Assembly (NCBI RefSeq): GCF_013416325.1
Contig: NZ_JACCGK010000011.1
Coordinates: 62,001-126,000, forward strand
Source of the DNA: Vreelandella sedimenti
GTDB taxonomy: Bacteria > Pseudomonadota > Gammaproteobacteria > Pseudomonadales > Halomonadaceae
DNA length: 64,000 nt
Direction: 5' to 3'
The notes beneath the pieces were generated by a model that saw only the letters and a program-made list of their open reading frames with translations, was not told the DNA's origin and did no database searches. Made by a program: the position numbers and the translations under genes. This document shows, one piece after another, positions 47,149-56,351 of the stretch. Within the stretch, counting starts at the first letter, position 1. Each line of letters starts with the position of its first letter.

Positions 47149-47982
47149 CTAAACGCCCGCTCCAACCGACTGACAATTTGGGCATAAATAGAGCCTTCGC
47201 GACCTAACCATCTTACGCTCCACTACCGCTCCACAGCGGTGGCATTCAAGCCCTGCCCGTTCGAAAACCGCAAAACGCCACTGCCTGCGCGGCTCACCCG
47301 CTGCTTTGGCCTGCGTAATCCAGACCTCACGATTAGTAACGCCTGCGGCTTGGTAGGCTTGCTGGGTAACATCAATGATGCAGTCAGCCAGGATTTGCTG
47401 CTGTTCTGGGGTTAAATCCACCGGCCGAGCGCTTGGCGGAAGCTGGGAGAAAAAAAGGATTTCAGAACGCAAATAGTTGCCCAGCCCGGCGACCAACCCC
47501 TGATCGAGCAGCAGTGCCCCCAGGCTGCGTTTATGAAACTGCTTTAAATTCAGCCGCTGCTGCACATCAGAGGGAACCACATCTTGACTCAACAAATCAG
47601 GGCCCAGGCGGGCTAAGAAAGGGTGTTCGGTCAGAGTTTCTGCCTGCCAGAGGGAAATATCTGAGGCGCTATAGAGACTGGCGCAACGCCCTTCTGCGCT
47701 CAACCGCACCCGCAGCGCGCGCTTGGTATTAGGCGGCTTATCCTCGCTATGCAGCTTCCAAACACCATAAAGTTGGTTGTGGGAATAAAGCACGCGATGA
47801 TCGGCAAACCGGATCAGCATTGCTTTACCCCAGGTATCTACTCGGGCAACCCGAACACCAATAAATGATGCTGCCTGCTCGGCAAGCTCTGGAAAGGCGA
47901 ACCAGGCCTCGTCGATCACCCGTCCGCCTATCTGCTGCTCAATACGATCCGCCGCGCGGCGAATTTCTGGGCCTTCCGGCAT
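47149..47982 (-). CDS. nei: Endonuclease VIII
   Basis: DNA glycosylase/AP lyase removing oxidised pyrimidines. 277 residues with the Nei start PEGPEIRRAADR (the catalytic proline follows the removed Met), the lysine in DTWGKAMLI, GLGNYLRSEILF (H2TH) and the C-terminal zinc finger CHRCG...CPNC. It starts 4 bases after the uvrB stop, so the two repair genes are co-transcribed. Confidence 0.95.
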   Translation of the reverse strand: MPEGPEIRRAADRIEQQIGGRVIDEAWFAFPELAEQAASFIGVRVARVDTWGKAMLIRFADHRVLYSHNQLYGVWKLHSEDKPPNTKRALRVRLSAEGRCASLYSASDISLWQAETLTEHPFLARLGPDLLSQDVVPSDVQQRLNLKQFHKRSLGALLLDQGLVAGLGNYLRSEILFFSQLPPSARPVDLTPEQQQILADCIIDVTQQAYQAAGVTNREVWITQAKAAGEPRRQWRFAVFERAGLECHRCGAVVERKMVRSRRLYLCPNCQSVGAGV

Positions 47983-47986
47983 ACCG

Positions 47987-50011
47987 CTAGCCCAGCGCCA
48001 GCTGTTTGTCTTTCATTTGATGGAGCTGGTCGCGAAGCCGAGCCGCCTCTTCGAACTCCAGATTTTGCGCTGCCTCAAACATGGCGTCTTCGAGCTTACT
48101 GATGGCGCCCAGCAGGTCTTGCTTGCTCATCGTGGTGACATCATACTCGGCAGCGCTCTCCGCCACCTTGCGCTCATTGCCACGGCGGTGACTGCTCTTC
48201 TTGCCCGGCGCCTGGGCAGCTTCAAGAATATCGGCCACCGAGCGGGTAACCGTTGTTGGCGTAATACCGTGTTCTAGGTTGTGCTCGGTCTGCTTGGCGC
48301 GACGACGCTCGGTTTCATCAATCGCCTTGCGCATCGAGTCAGTAATCCGATCACCGTAAAGAATCGCCTTGCCGTGGGCGTTACGGGCAGCACGGCCAAT
48401 GGTCTGTATCAGCGAGCGCTCGGCACGCAGAAAGCCCTCTTTATCGGCGTCGAGAATTGCCACCAACGACACTTCGGGAATATCCAGGCCTTCACGTAGC
48501 AGGTTGATGCCCACTAACACATCAAACTTGCCCAGGCGTAAGTCGCGAATAATCTCAACCCGCTCGACGGTGTCGATATCCGAATGTAAATAGCGCACTC
48601 GAATGCCGTGCTCGTCAAAATACTCGGTCAGGTCTTCCGCCATACGCTTGGTTAGCGTAGTCACCAGCACCCGCTCACCTACCGCAGTGCGCAGTCCAAT
48701 TTCCGATAGCAGATCGTCTACTTGGGTACTGGCCGGACGCACTTCGATTTCAGGATCCAGCAGCCCGGTGGGACGCACAACCTGCTCAACGGTCTGGCTA
48801 GCGTGTTCGCCCTCATAGCGGCCTGGAGTGGCAGAAACAAAGATGGTTTGTGGGGAAATGGCCTCCCACTCTTCAAACTTCATGGGCCGGTTATCCAACG
48901 CCGAAGGCAACCGGAAACCATACTCGACCAGGGTCTCTTTACGCGAACGGTCGCCTTTGTACATACCACCGACCTGGGGCACGCTGACGTGGGACTCATC
49001 GATAAATAGCAGTGCGTCATCGGGCAGGTAGTCAAAAAATGTCGGCGGCGGCTCGCCGGGGGCACGCCCAGAGAGGTAGCGGGAGTAGTTTTCGATACCG
49101 TTGCAGTAACCCAGTTCCAGCATCATCTCAATATCGTAAAGTGTGCGCTGCTCAAGACGCTGCGCTTCTACCAGCCGTTCATGCTTACGCATCCACTCCA
49201 GGCGCTCTTTGAGCTCCTCTTTAATGGCATCAATGGCGCCCAGAATCGTTTCCCGGGGGGTGACGTAGTGGGATTTTGGATAGATGGTCATCCTTGGCAC
49301 CTCCCCGCGGACAGCGCCGGTGAGCGGATCAAACAGTCGGATAGTGTCGATTTCGCTGTCAAACAGCTCCACCCGCACCGCCTCCTCGTCAGAGTCGGCA
49401 GGAAAGATATCGATCACATCGCCGCGCACCCGGTAAGTACCGCGGCGGAAATCCATATCATTGCGGGTGTACTGAAGTTCGGCCAAGCGCCGCAGGAAAG
49501 CGCGCTGATCAATGAGCTCACCGCGGGTAAAGTGAAGACGCATTTTCAGGTATTGGTCGGGATCACCCAGGCCATAAATCGCCGAGACTGACACCACAAT
49601 CAGCGCGTCGCGGCGTTCTAGCAGTGCCTTGGTGGCCGAAAGCCGCATCTGCTCGATATGGTCGTTTATCGAAGCATCCTTTTCGATAAAGGTATCCGAG
49701 GAAGGTACATAGGCTTCAGGCTGGTAGTAGTCGTAATAGGAGACGAAATACTCTACGGCGTTATCCGGGAAGAATGCTTTGAACTCACCGTACAACTGGG
49801 CAGCTAGAGTCTTGTTTGGCGCCATCACGATGGTGGGGCGCTGCTGCTGTTCCACCACATTGGCCATGGTGAAGGTTTTGCCCGACCCGGTCACGCCAAG
49901 TAGCGTTTGGTGAGCAAGTCCAGATTCCAGGCCACTAATCAGCCCTTTAATAGCGGCAGGCTGGTCGCCAGCGGGCTGAAATTTTGACTGCAATCGAAAG
50001 GCTTTGCTCAT
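47987..50011 (-). CDS. uvrB: UvrABC system protein B
   Basis: DNA damage recognition helicase of nucleotide excision repair. 674 residues: Walker [13 protein letters not shown], the beta-hairpin region [16 protein letters not shown]-type LFIDESHVS, motif [11 protein letters not shown] and the C-terminal UvrC-binding UVR motif (EEAARLRDQ). The ribosome site is AGGAG. Unlike ruvAB, no LexA-type box is visible just upstream. Confidence 0.97.
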   Translation of the reverse strand: MSKAFRLQSKFQPAGDQPAAIKGLISGLESGLAHQTLLGVTGSGKTFTMANVVEQQQRPTIVMAPNKTLAAQLYGEFKAFFPDNAVEYFVSYYDYYQPEAYVPSSDTFIEKDASINDHIEQMRLSATKALLERRDALIVVSVSAIYGLGDPDQYLKMRLHFTRGELIDQRAFLRRLAELQYTRNDMDFRRGTYRVRGDVIDIFPADSDEEAVRVELFDSEIDTIRLFDPLTGAVRGEVPRMTIYPKSHYVTPRETILGAIDAIKEELKERLEWMRKHERLVEAQRLEQRTLYDIEMMLELGYCNGIENYSRYLSGRAPGEPPPTFFDYLPDDALLFIDESHVSVPQVGGMYKGDRSRKETLVEYGFRLPSALDNRPMKFEEWEAISPQTIFVSATPGRYEGEHASQTVEQVVRPTGLLDPEIEVRPASTQVDDLLSEIGLRTAVGERVLVTTLTKRMAEDLTEYFDEHGIRVRYLHSDIDTVERVEIIRDLRLGKFDVLVGINLLREGLDIPEVSLVAILDADKEGFLRAERSLIQTIGRAARNAHGKAILYGDRITDSMRKAIDETERRRAKQTEHNLEHGITPTTVTRSVADILEAAQAPGKKSSHRRGNERKVAESAAEYDVTTMSKQDLLGAISKLEDAMFEAAQNLEFEEAARLRDQLHQMKDKQLALG

Positions 50012-50048
50012 CGGTGCTCCTGAAGAGAAAAAAATAAACTAATTAACA

Positions 50049-50456
50049 CTAAACAAGGCGCGTGGCGATCTCGACCGTGGACTGGGTCATCAAGCGCTGA
50101 ATGGGGCAACGGTGGCTAATATCTTCTAGCCTGGCGCGCTGCTCTGGGTCATCAATACCGTGTAACGTTAAAGCCACGTCTAGTTTGTAGATGCCCTTTT
50201 TTTCCTGGCTATCGTCCCGCTGCACGGTGACGGTAATGCCCTCAAGCGGCCACTCTTTTCGCTTGGCGTACATCTGCACGGTAATCGCTTTGCAGGTACC
50301 CAGAGCGATATCGAAATAGTCGTGGGGATCAGGGGCACTGCCCTCCCCACCCACTATCGGTGGCACATCAGCATAGAGATCTTCCAAGCCATTAACTTCA
50401 ACTCGCTGCCTAAAGACATGGTTGCGTTCGCTGATCACTGTAATGGGAGGGTGCAT
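50049..50456 (-). CDS. OsmC-family protein
   Basis: 135 residues of OsmC/YhfA fold with the reactive cysteine pair C55 (GTCKAITV) and C117 (SHRCPIQRL), the pair that reduces organic hydroperoxides in Ohr/OsmC. It starts inside the stop of the small HMA-like gene (TAATG), so the two are coupled. The substrate is unknown; YhfA-like members may not be peroxidases. Confidence 0.85.
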   Translation of the reverse strand: MHPPITVISERNHVFRQRVEVNGLEDLYADVPPIVGGEGSAPDPHDYFDIALGTCKAITVQMYAKRKEWPLEGITVTVQRDDSQEKKGIYKLDVALTLHGIDDPEQRARLEDISHRCPIQRLMTQSTVEIATRLV

Positions 50457-50653
50457 TAGGATACCTTTACGCCTAGCTTGAGTTTTTCAATGGCATTAAT
50501 CAGTGTCTCGCGCTTTGCCCGACCGTCCACATCTGCACCATGGCGCCCCACTTCGGCACTATCAACGCCATCAAGCATCATGAGCGCCGTGGTGATTTTG
50601 TTTACCTGATCGACCGATTTAACACCCTGGAATGTCAATGACTGCTGTGCCAT
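50456..50653 (-). CDS. Small HMA-like (heavy-metal-associated fold) protein without metal cysteines
   Basis: 65 residues with the pattern of an HMA domain: LTFQGVKSVDQVNKITTALMMLDGVDSAEV, read as VKSVDQVNKITTAL and LDGVDSAEVGRHGADVDGRA. The usual metal-binding CxxC is absent and no cysteine is present. ATG 50653 is preceded by GGGGAAA. It is coupled to the OsmC gene. Metal binding is therefore unlikely; it may be a binding partner. It has no name I know. Confidence 0.75.
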   Translation of the reverse strand: MAQQSLTFQGVKSVDQVNKITTALMMLDGVDSAEVGRHGADVDGRAKRETLINAIEKLKLGVKVS

Positions 50654-50830
50654 AGCGTTTCCCCTATCTGTTGCCCTGTGCAAAACTGATACAAGAGAAA
50701 GAGTCTAGCACGCTAATGGTACCTTGCAATTAGTGTCGGCTGCCCGCACCTAATAGCACTAAAGACACTTTTACTTTTTCGCACTGAATGCATCACTATC
50801 AAACGCTTTCCCACTTTTGCAGGAGTTTTT

Positions 50831-51802
50831 ATGGCGACCGTTACCGTTAGCACCCCCGCCCTTGGCAGCGTCCGCCTTAACCACTTAGCCGCGCTGGATG
50901 TGAAGGGGGCGGATGCAGAAAAGTTCCTTCAGGGTCAGACCAGCGCCCAGGTCAGTTTGGCCGACGGACACTTTGCGCCGCTCACCTGTTTCTGTACGCC
51001 TAAGGGCCGCATGCTGGCCAACGCCCAGTTAATGCGCTTGGGCGAAGAGCACTATCGGCTACTGCTCAGTAACACCTTGTTGGATAGCCTAGAGAGTCAT
51101 CTTAAAAAATTCGCCGCTTTTTATCGTGCTGAACTAACCAGCCAACGCGACTTGGTATTCATTGGTGCCAGCGATGAGGCCCAATCGCTGGCGGAGCAGC
51201 TGGGCCTGACGCTAGCTGATCAAGTAGGCACCCACACCAGCAACGACCAGGCCTGCGTAATCCGCTACCCCGGTGAGACACCCCGGTGGCTGCTGTGTTT
51301 CGACAACGACATTCAAGTCGATATAGCGTCGGCTCAGGATGACCAAGCGAGCCGTAACGCTTGGCAGCTCGAGGATATTCGTAGTGGGCTGGCGTGGCTA
51401 ACCGATACCCAGCAGGATCACTTCCTGCCCCAAATGCTGAACTGGGAAGCGCTGGGTGGCATTAGCTTTAAAAAGGGCTGTTATACCGGCCAGGAAGTCG
51501 TCGCACGAGCGCACTTTCGTGGTCAGGTGAAAAAGCGCTTGATGCTTATCAGCATAGAAGCCGCCTCACTGCCCGAAGCAGGTACTAACGTGGTTAATAG
51601 TGACGATAAAGCAGTAGGCGAAGTGGTGGTCAGCGCTTTTAATCATCAAGGCGGCGTTGAATTGCTGGCAGTCATGAGCACCAAAGTCGCCGAAGAAACT
51701 ATTCAGCTCTATTTAGATGGGGCGCCAGCCACCCTTCTCCCCTTGCCCTATGCCATTGAGCGCGTTGACCCGGAACAGCTAGCGGTTAGCCTTAACGGCT
51801 AG
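50831..51802 (+). CDS. ygfZ: tRNA-modifying/Fe-S assembly folate-binding protein YgfZ
   Basis: Folate-dependent protein needed for maturation of some Fe-S enzymes such as MiaB. 323 residues related to GcvT. The signature KKGCYTGQEVVARAHFRG carries the essential C217. LQGQTSAQVSL near residue 35 and WLTDTQQDHFLPQMLNWE before the signature are typical. AGGAG precedes the ATG. It is convergent with tatD. Confidence 0.94.
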   Translation: MATVTVSTPALGSVRLNHLAALDVKGADAEKFLQGQTSAQVSLADGHFAPLTCFCTPKGRMLANAQLMRLGEEHYRLLLSNTLLDSLESHLKKFAAFYRAELTSQRDLVFIGASDEAQSLAEQLGLTLADQVGTHTSNDQACVIRYPGETPRWLLCFDNDIQVDIASAQDDQASRNAWQLEDIRSGLAWLTDTQQDHFLPQMLNWEALGGISFKKGCYTGQEVVARAHFRGQVKKRLMLISIEAASLPEAGTNVVNSDDKAVGEVVVSAFNHQGGVELLAVMSTKVAEETIQLYLDGAPATLLPLPYAIERVDPEQLAVSLNG

Positions 51803-51828
51803 GCTTTCTCTAGGGCTAGCGTTTCTTG

Positions 51829-52596
51829 CTAGGTTAAAGACAGTCCAAACAGTGTCGCGGCGGTATCACTGCTCTGAGCCGCGACCTGCTCCTTCGTTTG
51901 CCCGCGCAGTGCGGCAACAACGTTGCATACCTCTGCTACTCTACAAGGTTCGTTACGCATGCCCTGATAGCCGCTAAGCGGCATATCGGGGCTGTCGGTT
52001 TCCAGCACAAAAGCATCGTCAGGTAGTGCCTTAACGGTTCGCCGTAACCGCTTGGCACGCTCATAGGTGACTGCGCCGCCCAACCCCAGCTTGAAGCCCA
52101 GGTCGAGAAACTTGGTCGCTTGCTCAATGGAGCCTGAGAAGGCGTGAATCAGTCCTGCCTCTGGAAGCGCAAGCTGGCGAAGCCGCTTGGCGACCTTATC
52201 GTTGGCGTGGACACAGTGCACCACCACCGGCAGCGAATGCTGTTTCGCTAGCGTCAGCTGAGCATCAAAGTAGTGCCACTGCGCTTCAAGCGTGTCGGTA
52301 AAGCGGCCATCAATACCGCATTCGCCCACTGCGACTATCTCAGGGTGCTCAGCGAGCCAATGATCAAGCGCGTTAATATCCGACGCTTGATGCTCATCGA
52401 CAAAGTAAGGGTGCAAGCCCAAGCATACCGACGTATCCGCCCGCTTGCCGAGCGCCAGCACCTGCTGCCAGCGCGAACGGGTCGTGCCCGGTACCATAAA
52501 GTGCGCGACACCCACTGCCTTAGCGGACTCGAATACCTCAGCCCGATCATCATCGAACTGGGTAAAATCGAGGTGGCAGTGGGCATCAATCAGCAT
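51829..52596 (-). CDS. tatD: TatD-family hydrolase/deoxyribonuclease
   Basis: Metal-dependent TIM-barrel hydrolase, about 255 residues. Metal ligands are in IDAHCHLDF, the Glu of VAVGECGIDG, HCVHAND, and the late ETDSPDMP. Starts at 52602 and 52596 both fit; AGG lies 7 bases before 52596. It may be YjjV/TatD; the precise substrate is not certain. It follows prfC by 17 bases. Confidence 0.9.
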   Translation of the reverse strand: MLIDAHCHLDFTQFDDDRAEVFESAKAVGVAHFMVPGTTRSRWQQVLALGKRADTSVCLGLHPYFVDEHQASDINALDHWLAEHPEIVAVGECGIDGRFTDTLEAQWHYFDAQLTLAKQHSLPVVVHCVHANDKVAKRLRQLALPEAGLIHAFSGSIEQATKFLDLGFKLGLGGAVTYERAKRLRRTVKALPDDAFVLETDSPDMPLSGYQGMRNEPCRVAEVCNVVAALRGQTKEQVAAQSSDTAATLFGLSLT

Positions 52597-52619
52597 TTGC
52601 ATGCCTAACTATCAAAAAT

Positions 52620-54209
52620 TTAGTGTTCGCGGGTAGGCTGGAAGCGAATATCCGGCCAACGCTCCTGAGTCATCTGCAGGTTCACCCGGGTAGGCGCGAT
52701 GTAGGTGAGATAACCACCACCATCGATTGCCAGGTTGGCGCTGGCTTTACGCTTAAACTCTTCGAGCTTTTTGGCATCTTCACAGTAAACCCAGCGGGCG
52801 GTCTGTACATTGACGCCTTCGTACAAGCAGTCGACCTTGTACTCCTCCTTGAGGCGGTGGGCGACCACATCGAACTGCAGAGTTCCTACGGCGCCGAGAA
52901 TCAGGTCGTTGCTATCCATCGGCATAAAGACCTGGGTAGCCCCCTCTTCGGAAAGCTGCTGCAGGCCTTTTTGTAGCGCCTTCATCTTAAGTGGGTCTTT
53001 AAGCCGTACGCGCTTAAATAGCTCGGGGGCAAAGTGGGGTATGCCGGTAAAGCGCATATCTTCACCCACGGTAAAGGTATCGCCGATCTGAATCGTACCG
53101 TGATTATGGAGACCGATAATATCGCCTGGCCAAGCCTCCTCCACTTGGGAGCGGTCTGAGGCCATAAAAGTCAATGCATCGGCAATCTTAACGTCCTTGC
53201 CAATACGCACATGGCGCATCTTCATGTTCTTTTCGTACTTGCCTGAACAGACCCGTAAAAAGGCGATGCGGTCACGGTGGTTGGGATCCATGTTGGCCTG
53301 GATTTTAAAAACGAAGCCGGTGAAACGATCATCATCGGAAGTGACTACACGAGTATTAGTTTCGTGGGCCTTGGGCGGCGGCGCGTACTCGACAAAGCCA
53401 TCCATCATCTCGCGCACCCCAAAGTTACCCATAGCGGTACCGAAATAGACCGGCGAAAGCTCACCCCGGCGATAAGCCTCCAGATCAAATTCATGGGAGG
53501 CGCCACGCACAAGTTCTACTTCCATACGCAGCTCTTCGGCCTGATCTTCCCCAAGCACAGCATCCACTTTGGGACTATCCAACCCCTCAATGCGCTTATC
53601 CTCGGGAATACGGCTACCCTGCCCCTGGGTATAAAGATGAATAACGTCGTTATAGAGATGATAAACGCCCTTAAAGTGGCGACCCATGCCAATCGGCCAG
53701 GTCATCGGCGCACACTGGATATTCAGTACCGTTTCAACTTCATCCATCACCTCAATGGGGTCACGGATATCGCGATCCATTTTGTTGATGAAAGTGAGGA
53801 TCGGTGTGGTGCGCAGACGACACACTTCCATCAATTTAATGGTGCGATCCTCAACACCTTTGGCGCCATCGATCACCATCAAGGCAGAGTCAACCGCCGT
53901 AAGCGTGCGGTAGGTATCTTCAGAGAAGTCTTCGTGACCGGGCGTATCCAGCAGATTGACGATGCGTCCGCCATAGGGGAACTGCATCACCGAGGTCGTT
54001 ACTGAGATACCCCGCTCTTGCTCCATCTTCATCCAGTCTGACGTTGCATGGCGATCGTTACGCTTGCTCTTCACCGAGCCGGCTAACTGGATGGCATTGC
54101 CAAACAGCAACATTTTTTCGGTAATGGTGGTTTTACCGGCGTCGGGGTGCGAAATAATAGCGAATGTCCTGCGAAGCTCGGCTTCACGGGCTAATTGAGT
54201 CTCTTTCAT
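52620..54209 (-). CDS. prfC: Peptide chain release factor 3
   Basis: GTPase that recycles release factors 1 and 2. 529 residues: G1 [14 protein letters not shown]3 [12 protein letters not shown]4 [12 protein letters not shown], and C-terminal domains. The length matches E. coli PrfC. No other translation genes are next to it. Confidence 0.97.
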   Translation of the reverse strand: MKETQLAREAELRRTFAIISHPDAGKTTITEKMLLFGNAIQLAGSVKSKRNDRHATSDWMKMEQERGISVTTSVMQFPYGGRIVNLLDTPGHEDFSEDTYRTLTAVDSALMVIDGAKGVEDRTIKLMEVCRLRTTPILTFINKMDRDIRDPIEVMDEVETVLNIQCAPMTWPIGMGRHFKGVYHLYNDVIHLYTQGQGSRIPEDKRIEGLDSPKVDAVLGEDQAEELRMEVELVRGASHEFDLEAYRRGELSPVYFGTAMGNFGVREMMDGFVEYAPPPKAHETNTRVVTSDDDRFTGFVFKIQANMDPNHRDRIAFLRVCSGKYEKNMKMRHVRIGKDVKIADALTFMASDRSQVEEAWPGDIIGLHNHGTIQIGDTFTVGEDMRFTGIPHFAPELFKRVRLKDPLKMKALQKGLQQLSEEGATQVFMPMDSNDLILGAVGTLQFDVVAHRLKEEYKVDCLYEGVNVQTARWVYCEDAKKLEEFKRKASANLAIDGGGYLTYIAPTRVNLQMTQERWPDIRFQPTREH

Positions 54210-54368
54210 TGTGCCTCTTCAATATAGGGTCCCATTCGCAGCACTCACTCAGCAGCTCTCGCTAACTGGCTACCGCGCGTTGAGCCATGTCCATTACGAC
54301 AATTGTAACGCTTGGAGGTGGCTGTTGTCGCGGGTGGCGTCAAAGGTGACGCTCTTGAAAAAGACCAA

Positions 54369-54396
54369 TAAAAAACGCTGAGCAAGTCAGCGTTTT
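54369..54396 (-). terminator. Terminator after the YjfB-like gene
   Basis: Stem AACGCTGA/TCAGCGTT (54374-54381/54387-54394), 5-base loop, six T on the minus strand beyond it. It lies between the YjfB-like gene and prfC. Confidence 0.85.
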
Positions 54397-54446
54397 AATC
54401 TTACAAAGTGGCACAAGGTCGATTTTAACCACACCAAAGCCGGGGG

Positions 54447-54656
54447 CTAGGCGAAGGTGTTGACCTGCGTACCGAGGGTGCCCTCTTTCGCTAGGTCTGG
54501 CTGCGCACCAGTATCGGCAGAAGCCATTATTTCAGTTACTTGATCAGCTTGCGTATCCAAAGCTTCTTTGAAAACCTGCATTTGAGCCTGTTCGGCGGTT
54601 TGCGCCTGATTCATATACAGCGATGCACTGACTGAACTGCTGATGCCTACATCCAT
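54447..54656 (-). CDS. YjfB-family putative motility protein
   Basis: 69 residues. The N-terminus VGISSSVSASLYMNQAQTAEQAQMQVFKEALD matches the small YjfB family (putative motility proteins, first seen in Bacillus); here read as SVSASLYMNQAQ then AQMQVFKEALDTQAD. Its ribosome site (AGGTGG) is good and it has its own terminator, so it is probably a real gene. It is far from any flagellar gene in this window. The function is unknown. Confidence 0.8.
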   Translation of the reverse strand: MDVGISSSVSASLYMNQAQTAEQAQMQVFKEALDTQADQVTEIMASADTGAQPDLAKEGTLGTQVNTFA

Positions 54657-54796
54657 ATATCCACCTCATGGTGTGCAAATGTACTTATAAACTAGCAAAG
54701 CATTAGATCACGCGCAAAGATACCGTCTCTATTACTGGTGCTAGCGTATACTACTATCGGCTTAACTCGCCTGATCATTAATAAATAAAGCGCTAG

Positions 54797-56038
54797 TTAA
54801 AACCTATCGGCACGAAATGGTGCCATATCGATCGCCGTGGGCTGTCCTTCCATCATATCCGCCATTAGATGACCAGTAGCAGGCCCCAGAGTGAACCCCT
54901 GATGGCCATGGCCAAAGGCAAGCCACAACCCTGGATGCCTTGGCGCAGGTCCAATCACTGGCTTCATATCGGGCAAACAGGGGCGCGCGCCTTTCCAAGG
55001 GGCATCATCGCGTCGCTCGCCCAAAGGGAACACGCTACGTGCTACTTTCTCGGCGGCGCCCAATTGATTGACATCAGCAGGCGCATCCAAGCGATCCAGC
55101 TCAGCGCCGGTTGTCAAGCGAACCCCTGCGTTCATCGGCGCCAGCAGGTAGCCCACCTCGGCATCCATAACCCAGAAATTTAGCTTGGCTGGCGCATGAG
55201 GCGCGTAGTGCATGTGGTAGCCACGTTTTACAAAGGTAGGAAAGTGGTAACCCAGCTCTTTTAGCCAGCTCCCCGCCCAGGGCCCTAGCGCCACGACGAC
55301 GTCATCTACTTCTAACGCTTCACCAGCGGTATTGACCTGCCAGCGCTCACCCATTTGCTGAACCGACTTGATATCCGACTGCAAAATACGCCCGCCATCA
55401 TTACTAAACGCTTGGGCGTAAGCTGCGACCAACCCGCCTGGATCAGCAACCGTCCAGGGATCAAGCCAGTGAATTGCGCCGATAATGGTGTCACTCAAAG
55501 CAGGTTCTTTCTGCGCAAGAGCCGCCCTATCCAGTTGTTCAAACTGCACGCCATAAAGGCGCCGTGCCTCTTCGGCCTCTTTTACCCGTGCGGTAAGTTT
55601 TTCAGGGGTGCGGTATAGCTCAAGCCACCCCTGTCTGCGCACCAAGTGTTCAGCGCCCGCGGCATCAATCATCGGGCCGTGGGTTTTTAGCGAAAGCTGA
55701 ATCAGTGAGGCGTATTCCGGCACGATTTTCTGGTAAGTCTTCGGTGCTGAGTTCATCCAGTAGCGCAATAGCGGGGAGGCGGCGTTGACCATACCCGCGG
55801 GGCGATAACGAATGTCTACCCGACGGTTAGGTAAAACGCTGAGGAGCGTTTTAACGTCGCGGGGAAAAGGGTAAGGCCTGACCGCTTCCCGCTGAATGAT
55901 ACCCGCATTGCCAAACGAGGTTTCGCGGCCAGGCTGAAGGCGATCTACCAGGGTGACTTCATGCCCACGCTGGCGCAGATGCCAGGCAATGCTGACACCG
56001 ACCATGCCTGCTCCCAAAACTACCGTTTGACGCGCCAT
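54797..56038 (-). CDS. FAD-dependent oxidoreductase, DadA (D-amino acid dehydrogenase)-like
   Basis: 413 residues of the DAO superfamily. FAD-binding VLGAGMVGVSIAWHLRQRG at the start, GNAGIIQREA after it, YHMHYAP in the substrate part and PVIGPAPRHPGLWLAFGHGHQGFTLGPATG (read in pieces) at the end, as in DadA. Likely deaminates an amino acid or amine to a keto acid. No dadX racemase or amino acid transporter is adjacent, so the true substrate is open. Confidence 0.85.
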   Translation of the reverse strand: MARQTVVLGAGMVGVSIAWHLRQRGHEVTLVDRLQPGRETSFGNAGIIQREAVRPYPFPRDVKTLLSVLPNRRVDIRYRPAGMVNAASPLLRYWMNSAPKTYQKIVPEYASLIQLSLKTHGPMIDAAGAEHLVRRQGWLELYRTPEKLTARVKEAEEARRLYGVQFEQLDRAALAQKEPALSDTIIGAIHWLDPWTVADPGGLVAAYAQAFSNDGGRILQSDIKSVQQMGERWQVNTAGEALEVDDVVVALGPWAGSWLKELGYHFPTFVKRGYHMHYAPHAPAKLNFWVMDAEVGYLLAPMNAGVRLTTGAELDRLDAPADVNQLGAAEKVARSVFPLGERRDDAPWKGARPCLPDMKPVIGPAPRHPGLWLAFGHGHQGFTLGPATGHLMADMMEGQPTAIDMAPFRADRF

Positions 56039-56351
56039 TTTGATGCACTCCCTTTTCAGCGTTTATGAACCACAATTGAAGACCTATAACTAATTGAAAA
56101 ATATCACCAATCAATGCGCATTAACACAGTAGAAAACGCTATTTTATTTCTATAAATCAGTAATTAATACTGCCATAAGCATTAAAAAGGATGACTTCAC
56201 TATTAGCGGCATAACAATTGCTTAGTTTCTATTAGGAAACCTGAATAGCAGTCGGTTAGCACCGGTGCAACGGCTCCCCCTCCCTCCGCTTAAAAAAAAC
56301 AAAGCACCAAAAAGAAGCGCACTTGCACCAAAAGATACTAAGGAAAACACC
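56039..56351. other. 313-base gap upstream of the Amt fusion gene
   Basis: An AT-rich region (56090-56220) is followed by CG-richer DNA with a palindrome GCACCGGTGC (about 56260-56269) and two copies of GCACCAAAA (56304-56312, 56325-56333). I saw no exact sigma54 promoter: the closest GG..GC pair is 11 rather than 10 bases apart. Probably it holds the promoters for both divergent genes. Confidence 0.5.

Noticed and set aside
56222-56351. Sigma54/NtrC-type promoter before the Amt fusion
   Set aside because: The best GG and GC pair is 11 bases apart rather than 10, and the GCACCGGTGC palindrome lacks the spacer of NtrC sites.
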